This document shows, piece after piece, positions 55,501-64,000 of a stretch of DNA of 64,000 nucleotides. The DNA comes from Desmodesmus armatus. Lineage: Eukaryota; Chlorophyta; Chlorophyceae; Sphaeropleales; Scenedesmaceae. The translations under genes were made by a program, and so were the position numbers. Positions within the stretch are counted from its first letter, which is position 1. Each line of letters begins with the position of its first letter. The DNA is taken from the NCBI GenBank assembly GCA_007449985.2, contig VIIQ02000664.1, forward strand, positions 372,001 to 436,000. Reading direction: 5' to 3'. The notes beneath the pieces are model-generated. The model ran no database searches. It saw nothing but the letters and a program-made list of their open reading frames with translations, and was not told where the DNA came from.

Positions 55501-56955
55501 CCAGCACGACTGCATTGAGGCCGTACACGGTGGAGTTGTTGGCCACTGCCTCCTCAAAGCTGCCATTGCGCAGACCTGCAATGCATAATGAGCACAAACG
55601 ACCTGATGTCACCAGTGCAGCTATCAACATCGTGCGACAGTCCGAGGCTAGGATGTAAGCATAAGTGTGCCACATCCTGCATGATCATCAGATGTGCCTC
55701 AATTGCCAAGACTCATGCGTGCTGCTGCTAATGAAGCTACTTAGATCGCCATGCTGCGCCACGCGCATACAGTGCCGCACTGAATTGCACATGGCGTGCA
55801 CAGCAGCATGCCATTGTGACAATGCACAATGCACCGCCATGCTGCGCCACGCGCATACAGTGCCGCACTGAATTGCACATGTGCAGTGCACAGCCGCCAT
55901 AGCCTGGTAAGGATGCAATGATGGGTGACAAACATTTGTACACAGCCTACATAGAGCCTCCCGCTCAGTGACCCTCACCCTTGCTGATCTGCTTGCCACT
56001 GCGTTGCAGGTTCTGCTTGGTCTTCTGCGCAGCCTGCTTGCCACGCGCCTGCGCAGCAAAGCACAGATAACATCGTCATCAATAACAGTTTCAGACGGGA
56101 TAATGACACGGGTGAGTGAGGGGAACATGGTCTATATTGTTGTGTGTGTCAGCAGAGAGTGCGCCGGGGTGTGTGTGTGTCCCCAATGAAGCAGTTCAGC
56201 TGGCCCACTGCACTTTTCAGTAGCACCGGCACTACCATCAGGCTCTGCCCAGGTTTCAGTCCCACACACACATGCCGAAGGGTGGTGCATCAATTGGGCC
56301 TCTTGTTCAACATCGTTTGACTTCTGATAACAGGCCCAAACCAGAAGGATGGCTGCATCATCTAGCACTGCCCCCTGAAGTTCTGACCCCACCTGTGCCT
56401 GCTTTGCACCACGCTTCAAGTCTGTGCCGACGCTTGTCTGATCCCTGTAGTCCTGGCGGTAGGGGCGGTCACGGTTCTCCCTGAATGCAACCACCTGCAG
56501 GCAAGAAGCGGTGGGGCGGCCAACACAAAAATGTCGTGAGCACATGGATGTTGCTGTACAGGGCGATCGAATCTTTCGAACCCGACAAAGCTGGGTCTGG
56601 AATGGAGTGTGCAAGACAATGCGCATTTCACAGCATGCGCACATCTGCTGCGCTATCTCGGCACATCTACTGCCACAAGCACCCTGCACTAAAATGCAGT
56701 CGTGCCAAATCCTGGTCACCTGGAGGGCCCCACGACCAAGCTTTGGCGCAGACACACGCAGGCTGTGCTGCTGACCATCCTGTGACAATGCACACGCAGC
56801 CACAGTGGAAGAGCAGAGCAGTAAGTGGGGCGCTTGCTTGCAGCTGCTGTTGATGCATCAACTGTACAGGAGCAGGGTCAGCAAAATGCGTTGTTTCAAG
56901 TGCTGGCTTTGCTTGCCTTCAGAAGCAAGGCAGGGCGAGAGCGCAGCGCCAGCAT
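52591..56955 (-). CDS. Plastid-type multi-pass membrane protein, tandem copy A
   Basis: Twelve exons: 56955-56917, 56779-56720, 56494-56393, 56048-55979, 55575-55463, 55197-55066, 54801-54709, 54418-54346, 54000-53897, 53654-53520, 53269-53159, 52803-52591. The phases agree, giving 414 residues. Intron 1 uses a GC donor (AAG|GCAAGC). The N-terminus (MLALRSRPALLLK) and basic stretch to about residue 90 look like a plastid transit peptide plus a Lys/Gln-rich stroma-facing segment. About seven hydrophobic segments follow, including YGLNAVVLATFAGLSAYN, GVLALGLGVLLQLYVAGV, ALLTASLLAAGIGYIVAPG, AIVLWQLIGAGVSMIVAPAA and LLPVVLGTWALAALLGG. A conserved soluble loop reads ADLDELDSTLHKRLNASLST. No transporter or enzyme motif is recognised. 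Copy B lies 1.5 kb upstream on the same strand. Confidence 0.87.
55747..55881. repeat. Perfect 47-bp direct repeat in gene A intron 4
   Basis: 55747-55793 and 55835-55881 are identical (starting cgccatgctgcgccacgcg), 88 bp apart, with a small palindrome (cattgtgacaatg) between them. Confidence 0.93.
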
Positions 56956-57875
56956 CTTGCGCAGGTTTGAATGTGTGGCTACGGGGTTGCTTGCTGGGCA
57001 GAAGAGCTTCGAACCAGGCAACCTATCTTATCTCAATTCGAGAAAGTGTCTGAAATGTTTCTTTGTTGTGCCTTTTTGTTCACTGGTTGCGCGCGCAATC
57101 AAGCCGTGACATCAACGACGCCAACCCGACGCTTTGCGTCATCCAACTGATCAGAGCTTCGCAGCGCTGTCGTTGGTTGAATGCAGGGATCTCAAGTGGA
57201 CACTGTGGTACTTGAGTACAATATTTGATCAACTTTTCGTCACGGGCAAACAAGCCTGCACCGTGAGGCAGCCATGGTTGAGTGAGCGGCCTGCATTCCA
57301 GGCTGAAGCCCAAATGCACCAAGAGCCAGGCTTGTCTACTAATGCATTGGTGCTGTTTGTCCATCTGGATCATGCAGCGTGACACCCTACCTCGCACAGC
57401 ACGCGCGCACCAGACACATTGCGTCATGATTCAACATAGGCCACCACAATGCATCAGGGTCCTGTTCCAAAAAACAGCCCCCCTCCCCACAGGTCACACC
57501 CGCAAGCGCAATTGCGTGATAGGGAAAAGATGTTCAGGCAGGCAGGAGGATGCCGCTGTCCCTCTTTGATGCCCCCACATGAACAGCGGGCTACCAGCGC
57601 ACGTAGTACATGTGCCACAGTGGTGGCACCAACAGAGGCTGCTGCAGCAAACAGACGCCGCCAAACCTGTGCGCCCAGCCGCTAGGCTCAACTGCCATTG
57701 CTTGCGCACTTTACAGGTTGAATCAACTGCTTGCATTGGTTCAGCTTCCTGCTCATGATCATCTGACATAATGGTCATCAGAGAGTAATGCTTGGGTGGC
57801 GTCAGTGACTGACTGGCTGGATGACCTATCACCGATCAGTTGGATCATCCAGTACAGGGAACGGGGCAAATGGGA

Positions 57876-57966
57876 GGTGAATCACCCACTGCAGTTTCGA
57901 TTAGCGAGCGGGTGACTCACCCACTGCAGTTTCAATATTGAATGGGTGACTCACCCACTGGCGAAT
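57876..57966. repeat. 33-bp triplicate carrying the palindrome ggtgactcacc
   Basis: Three units start near 57876, 57910 and 57943. The last two contain ggtgactcacc followed by cactg; the first has ggtgaatcacc. TGACTCA is the palindromic core bound by GCN4/AP-1-type bZIP factors. It lies about 0.9 kb upstream of gene A. Confidence 0.85.
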
Positions 57967-58020
57967 CGATCGTCGAACAGCTGCAACTTGTGGTGAGATT
58001 ATGATGCGCCTGGCGGCTGC

Positions 58021-58025
58021 TTACA
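58021..58025 (-). promoter_or_regulatory. Candidate TGTAA poly(A) signal of membrane-protein gene B
   Basis: TTACA on the plus strand, 412 nt past the stop at 58437. Confidence 0.3.
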
Positions 58026-58436
58026 GTGTTCTTGCACTGAGCAGCGGTGATGGTGATATCAATCCCTATGTCCATATGTTGCACCACTTCAGGTTTCACA
58101 TCAAAATAATCATTCCACCAGTAGCTACCATATCACAACTTCGACGCACAACAACACTACTGCCTAAAATGTACAAAGATCACATCACAACGTTTGGTCC
58201 CACATACAACTTGTTGAGACATGATTGGTATAACCAGATTTCCACTTATGCCTGCTGCCAACAGAATTCCACCCATGTCAACTTCACTGATCCAATACTC
58301 AACTCTTACACATCTCACAAGCCATGACTGCCATGGCATGCATCAACATAACTCAGCCATACACACCCCATAGACAAACTTTTTACATCAAATTGCTCAA
58401 TTTTCATAAAAAATGCACACATCCATCCCCATGTTT

Positions 58437-61400
58437 TCACTCCTCCCTACGCCTCTGCAGCAGGACATTGGCACCACCCAGCAGCGCTGCCAGGCCCCAG
58501 GTGCCCAGCACAACGGGTAGCAGGGGGCCACCCTCGTTGAAGCGAGGTGCCAACACCAGCAGATGGCCCAGGCCGGCTGTCAGCAGCACGATGTTGAGCA
58601 GCTTGAAGCGGATATCGCTCAGGACGTTGGCAGAGGCAGCCTCCTGCAGGGGTGAAAGGGCAGGCATAGTGCAGCTATCAGTGAATTGATGCTCAACGCA
58701 TAAACGCAGGACGGGGCTGTGACAAGAGCGCTGGCCATGTGTCACTGGGCAGCAAGACCTGCAAGTTTGTTCCAAGTCTTGACACAATCTGTTTTGGGTC
58801 CCGAATCACAATAGTAACCGAGTCTGCAGCAACAGAACAAACAACATCCATGAACCACTGGCACCATGTACAAGACTAGCACAATTTGCGCTCGGATCAT
58901 GCCCAGCCAGACAGTGCCCAGCTGTGTCCATTGCGCAAGCACAACAGTAGTCTGAGAGAGGTGCTCCCCTTGCATGCGGATACGCACACAAGTCTCACAC
59001 TCAGCTCACCTTGCAGCTGTATGCCATGGGTGCCACCACCATGGACACACCCGCACCGATCAGCTGCCACACCACGAGAGCCTCTGGGCCACTGGTGTTG
59101 CCGCCAGAGCCGCCAAACACCTGCAGTGCAGCAAAAAAATACACCAATCAGCAGTGAAGGCACCCGACTGCCCAGTGCATGTTCTTATGGAAAAGTGCTG
59201 AAGCTTGTTCATTTGACAAGTGCTCAAGCTTGGTGAAGGCTTGCCGCACTAGCGACCCACAGTCACTGACACCATCACAGTCACTGACACGATCACATGA
59301 TAGCTGCCACGCCCCTTCTCCACGTCTGCTGGTGACATGCCAATGCCGCACCCTGTGACACGTGTACTGTGACGCAACCCGAAGGACTTGCATGCAAGGG
59401 TTCTGCCGGCCTCAAACGAAACTCACCCCTGCGAGGGTGAGCCCGGGTGCAAAGATGTAGCCAAGTCCAGCAGCCAGCAGAGATGCGGTGAGCACAGCGT
59501 AGGAGGTGGACACGGGGCCGTCCAGTCCCTTGAAGGTGTTGGAGGCATCCTTCAGCCAGCTCTGCAGGGCACACAGCAACATACGAGCACGTTGTGATTG
59601 CCCTTTGCTTTGTCACTGGTGTCACACCAGGTAGCCGCTGCCTGTGGTGCAGCGCCATGTGACCGTCACAGACTGGCAGGCTGCCAGAAAACATGTACAA
59701 GACAACACTCAAGCCGGCTGAAGTGTGTGTGCGTCCTGATCAGTGCATGCGTCATGACTTGTGCTTGGGCCCAACCAGGCCCATGCTTTGCACAACAAGA
59801 CCAACTTCACGGCGACCCCCTTTCAAGGCAGCAGGGGCCGCGCGCGCACAGGCTCACCTTTGCGTCTGCAATGGGGCTGTAGCCCTCGGGGGAGTTGCGG
59901 GCATAGTTGACACCAGCAACATACAGCTGCACCAAGCAGCCGGTACCCAGCAGCGCAGTACCTGCAGGACGACACACATAGGCAGTACTGCTCACCAACT
60001 GTCTGCCAGTACAGTGTTGAGCTGAAGGGGGTTCTGGGTATAAGCCAGTGATAGGCCCAGCTGTAAAGCAGCAAGCACAGCGCATTTGTCACACTTTGGT
60101 GGGGTAATGGCAGTAGACATGAGCTATACAGGCAGTGCCTATCTGTTTTTCACCTGTAGGGTTGTGCACATCAATGCCGTTGTATCCACCCAGGATGCTC
60201 TTGGACAGAGGGGTCAGGTTCAGGCCCTGCAGCAAGAATGGAAGGGTGCGCAGCAAGACGCACAGTACATGGGCTATGTCAGCATGGGTGAAAACAGTTA
60301 CACTCCCGTTGATGCTGAAGCCAAGTACTAGTGCAGCTTGCAAGGCAACTATCCAGATGCCGGTTGGAATTGACACAACACACAAGTGACTCGCAGTGCA
60401 TTTGATGTAACAAGCCGGCTGAAGTTCAGTTGGTTAAGGTAACAAAGTGCTACGTGCCAACAGCATAAAACCCAGCAGCATGTACATCACCACTCACCAG
60501 CAGTGCCAGCTGGGCCACGCTGAATGTTGACAGGCTTGCATTGAGGCGCTTGTGCAGGGTGGAGTCAAGCTCGTCAAGGTCAGCACCGCCAGCCTGTACG
60601 TAGTTGGCCACAGCAGAGGCTGACTGGCCCAGGGACAGGATCGAGTAGAGGGAGCCCAGCAGCAGGGGGCCTGCTGATGCAGAGCTGCTCAGGAAGCTGT
60701 GCTGGAAACCAACCTCGGCAGCCTGCGGAAGACAGCAAGAGCATGAGGGGGTCAGCTCTTTTGCAACAGTGAGAGCACATTCCGTGCGGGGTGAGCTTCA
60801 TTTATTGGGTGCAGCTTTGCGAGTTGCAGGGCTTGACGGGGCCCTGTGCTGATAGCTAGGTGCAGCGCAAACACATGCATGCATTGGTCGCTCAGTGTCA
60901 AGGATGCAGCATGCTGGGTGCTCACCAGGCCAGGGTTGAAGGCACAAATACCCGCAGCGGTGGCCAGGGCAACGGCGTTGATGGCGTAAATTGTGGAGTT
61001 GTTGGCAACAGGCTCCTCAAAGTCAGAGTCCCTGATACCTGTAGAGGGCAACAAGCAAATACAGGTGTTGACACCGTGGAGATGGGCATAGCATATGCCT
61101 GGCCACAGGCTGCAGTCAGGGGCGGGAATATTGCAGCAGTCCTGCTGTCTGCTTGCAGGAGCACGTCTCCTGTTGCCTGCTCGCAGGAGCTTGGATGCAA
61201 TGCATCAGGGCTGGTGGTACAAGGGGCTGCATTTGCCCCCAAACAGTTGCTAGCAGTAGTACTGCGTCCATAAACTTCATTGGAGTTTTACATGCACTGA
61301 AACATGTGGGAAAGCTTGCTTTCAGGTGCACACTCAGTTGCCGCAGCTGGGGTCCAGTTGACTCACCCCTGAAGACCTGCTTGCCACTGCTCTTGAGATT

Positions 61401-61882
61401 GTTCTTGGCCTTGCTGGCTGCCTGCTTGCCTTTCACCTGCAAGGACAGTGTTTATGCAGAGTGGGGTCAATGACACTGCTGCTCTTGGACACCATTTGGT
61501 GCACTTGCTCAGCCAGTTGGATGAAGCAACCCCCCAAGTGGCATATTCTTTCCATGTCTTGCAGTGCATTGTCTGCTGAGCGTGCGATGCATGCTGCTGT
61601 GCTGCTTGAACCCTTGTATCCCTCACCTGTGCCTGCTTGCCACGCTTCTGCACACTCAGGTCACGGTCCTCCCTGAAAGCCACCACGTTCAGCGCCCTGC
61701 GACCAGCCTTGGGCGCCACACGCATGGTGCGGCTCTGTCCATCCTGCATTGCAGAATGCACGGTACATCAAGCCATTTCTGCACGTCTGGACTGCTTCAG
61801 CCAGATTGCCAAGCAAGGGAAAGGAAATGCACCCTACCTTGAGCACCAAGGCGGGACGAGCGCTGCTGCGAAGGGCCTGCAT
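58437..61882 (-). CDS. Plastid-type multi-pass membrane protein, tandem copy B
   Basis: Ten exons: 61882-61838, 61743-61627, 61436-61367, 61038-60926, 60722-60498, 60226-60154, 59961-59858, 59561-59427, 59120-59010, 58643-58437. The phases agree, giving 399 residues. It aligns with copy A along its length: MQALRSSARPALVLK, then a basic region (RMRVAP-like, KAGRRALNVVAFRED), GKQAASKAKNNLKSSGKQVF, and the same series of about seven hydrophobic segments, ending LLLQRRREE instead of LLQGNERDYDA. Exon 5 (225 nt) equals exons 6 plus 7 of copy A (132 + 93 nt), and exon 2 covers exons 2 and 3 of A, so B lacks two introns. A transit peptide is likely; plastid-membrane localisation is inferred. Function unknown. 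Confidence 0.87.
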
Positions 61883-63460
61883 TGTACGATTCTTTTTGGA
61901 AGTGCACGAATGGTTTTCCAGAAGCGAGAAAAGAATGTAAAAGCTGTGTATCACTGCGGGAAGTCAACAGCGGTTAAGAATACAGTGCCCAGGCCCAGAT
62001 TCGGCGCAGTGCTACTGATGACGCATGTGACGTGCACCCTACAATGTTGCGACCGAGCCCGCAACAAACCCCAGAAGGCGTCGAACGGCAAACAAACCTG
62101 CGTTGCTGTAACTTTATTGTTTTTACAGCTGCACCTGCTTCGAATTGCGCGGGGCTTGGTCGAGCAGGCGGGAGCCGAAAAAATGCGGCAGGGCTGCATC
62201 TGCATTGCCGCCGGAGTTACCTCAGACAATGTCAACAGCACGTCGGAACAAGTTTGCCACGGGTCATCATGTCATCGCACGTCTGCGGTGGGCTGCAGCC
62301 AGTCGTGCACCTGAATGATTTAGATGGCAGCAGCCCCTGGAAAACCTGCAAACTGACAGCAGCGACCCTGGTGTGGCAGGCCACCCTAGTGTGGTAAGCC
62401 ATCAACCTCGTGTCTATTTAGAAGCACATCAGTGATGCCCCACAGCCAGCCAGCCATCTGCTGCTGATTGCTGTCTTCCCAGGACGGGTGCACAGCTGCA
62501 GCGCTCACACTATCAGCCCAGCTCATGTGCTGAACCCATTTGCAGAGACGACCTGTCCCCTACTGTATGCTGTCATTTCTGGGCTGTGAAGCTGGCAGTG
62601 CGCAGCTGCTGAAAGTCTCACTCAGTGACTGACGTGCCGCGCAGCATCAGTTGGTAGCTCACCTGACAGGAGTCACGCCAGCTCAGCAGCGTTGCCGGCT
62701 GATATAGGTCATCTGCTGCTGTGCTGCATGGCTGCTGTAATACTGACACCACGTGTGCTCAAGGGTTGCGCCAGTCCAGGATGTTGCTGCTGAGCGTCCA
62801 GGTTCTACAGGGATACTTACATGCATGTGCACACCGTGTGCACGTGCACACTGTGTTGACTCCATGCCATGATGCTTGTGCACTGGTATACACCCACTGG
62901 CTTGAGCAGCTGGGAGGGTGCGCAGGTGGGGGCAGATTTTCAACTGAAACATGTAGGTTGTGGTGAAACACGTGTTGGGTTCGTCTTGACATGTACTCAA
63001 ATGGACCGGCCGGCACTGTCACAGTGTGAGTGGGGGGTCTCGGTCTCACTTGGCAAGGTCAAAGAAGCCTTTACTGATGTGACATTTCATGAGAGTCAGC
63101 ATGTCTGACGCCCACGTGTTTGGCAGGTGCACCTGCACCTCATGATCTGAGCTGCTACAGCCCCACTGTACTTCCAAAACCATGCGGTCACTAGGTTCGA
63201 CTGACAATCATAGTCCGAGCGGCAGGCAACAGCCATCCTGCACTGTACTGAATTTGGCTGCTTGAGGTGCTTTAAGACTAATAGTCACCAGGTGCAACCG
63301 TTATTTGACCTGGCGTTAAACCGGGTCTCTGCCAATTAAGCACTTGATTACGACGCAGAACAAGCACAAGACAAGGAGCGAACGGTGGCTGCTGTTTGTA
63401 CCAACGGAGTCCCTACGAGGGCCTGGATCGTCTTTCTCGAGTCAACGCTCTCTCACCCAG
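61883..63460. other. Divergent intergenic region upstream of the monooxygenase
   Basis: About 1.6 kb. The in-frame ATG at 63344 could extend the monooxygenase N-terminus by 39 codons. A near-palindrome with CATG/GTGCAC repeats lies at about 62818-62850. No exon seen. Confidence 0.45.
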
Positions 63461-64000
63461 ATGCTCCTACGCTCGCCATTGTGCAATAGCGGGGTTGCTG
63501 TGCAACAAAGACGCTGCAGAACAGTCTTAAGGCCAGGCCTGTGCCAGGCTGCAGCACCAATGCAGCTAGATGTTGCCATAACTGGAGCGGGACCAGCAGG
63601 GCTCTCTGCAGCAGCAGCTCTCCGCAAGGCTGACCCAAACCTCAAGGTTGGTACATCAACACTGATGGTACAGTCGTAGTGGGCCTGAAAGCGCGCCTAG
63701 CCAGCATGGAAACCACGAGGAGCGTGTAGTCACCCACCAGCAAGGTGTGGTCTGCAAACCTCCCATCCCGCCCATGAGCCTCAAACCCCATTCCATGCCC
63801 TGCTGCCAGGTCCATGTTTTCGAGAGGACCAATATGAGTCACAAGGGTGCAGCAGTGCTCGTAGGAGTCAACGGTTTGCTGGCACTAGAGGCCATTGACC
63901 AACAGATGCTGCAGGGGCTGTTGGAGAAGGCAATAAAGCTGGAGGGCTCCGGTGCGTCAGCACAGTAACCACATTTGCTATAGCAGCAGTAACGGACAGA
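63461..64000 (+). CDS. FAD-dependent monooxygenase, N-terminal part, cut by window edge
   Basis: Exons 63461-63646 and 63810-63951 join in phase 0; the second ends at a GT donor in phase 1 and the gene continues beyond the window. The N-terminal roughly 40 residues (MLLRSPLCNSGVAVQQRRCR) are basic, Ser/Arg-rich and acid-free, as in plastid or mitochondrial targeting peptides. Then comes the Rossmann FAD-binding motif VAITGAGPAGLSAAAAL (GxGxxG), and the second strand ends VHVFERT, whose Glu is the expected ribose-binding acid. This is the UbiH/zeaxanthin-epoxidase-like class A flavoprotein monooxygenase superfamily; the substrate cannot be told from this fragment. An in-frame ATG at 63344 is an alternative start. 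Confidence 0.8.

Larger units (their letters stand above)
56956..58436. other. Intergenic between tandem membrane-protein genes
   Basis: About 1.5 kb holding the gene A promoter and gene B 3' flank; no exon. The TGACTCA array is listed separately. The part from about 58050 to 58430 is markedly A/T-rich compared with the rest of the window. Confidence 0.5.

Noticed and set aside
61637..62314. 225-codon plus-strand frame
   Set aside because: It overlaps exons 1 and 2 of membrane-protein gene B in antisense and its remainder has no protein-like pattern.

Overview
The window is nuclear DNA from a eukaryote, most likely a chlorophycean green alga (Chlamydomonadales or Sphaeropleales type). The basis is: many GT-AG introns of about 0.2-1.3 kb with pyrimidine/TG-rich 3' ends; exons rich in CAG/GCA codons giving poly-Gln and poly-Ala runs; TGTAA motifs downstream of several stop codons (the volvocine-type poly(A) signal); and plastid-style N-termini on some proteins. 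There are no operons, phage, IS elements or CRISPR arrays. Genes were rebuilt exon by exon. In every multi-exon model the splice phases add up exactly, which is the main support for the coordinates.

Layout, left to right (strand in brackets): a giant Gln/Ala-rich protein running off the left edge (-, 3132 to <1); a two-domain universal stress protein (-, 7610-4231); a secreted multicopper oxidase (+, 9762-18563); a small two-EF-hand membrane protein (+, 20714-23806); the Hsp90 co-chaperone AHA1 (+, 24407-29112); an 84-residue hydrophilic protein (-, 30203-29646, tentative); an NTF2/SnoaL-like protein (+, 31209-33393); a secreted Cys-rich protein with a possible jacalin-like C-terminus (+, 33881-36520); a BAR-domain protein (-, 39934-37819); exonuclease 1 with a very long low-complexity tail (+, 40578-45479); a 1501-residue orphan (+, about 46137-51656); two tandem paralogues of a probable plastid multi-pass membrane protein (-, 56955-52591 and 61882-58437); and the start of a FAD monooxygenase (+, 63461 onward, cut by the right edge). 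These look like ordinary neighbouring nuclear genes, not a functional cluster.

The unusual biology is in gene architecture. At least six introns, in three genes, hold decaying tandem copies of the adjacent exon edge together with its splice site; the multicopper oxidase has four such introns. Long near-perfect foldbacks sit inside transcribed introns: three in AHA1 and three in the oxidase. The tandem membrane-protein paralogues differ by two introns at exactly alignable positions and share a 62-bp identical block that suggests gene conversion. Two introns use GC donors, one EF-hand is split by a 15-nt microexon, and the BAR gene has two alternative in-frame last exons. Together this suggests a genome in which local duplication continually generates, and erodes, splice sites.
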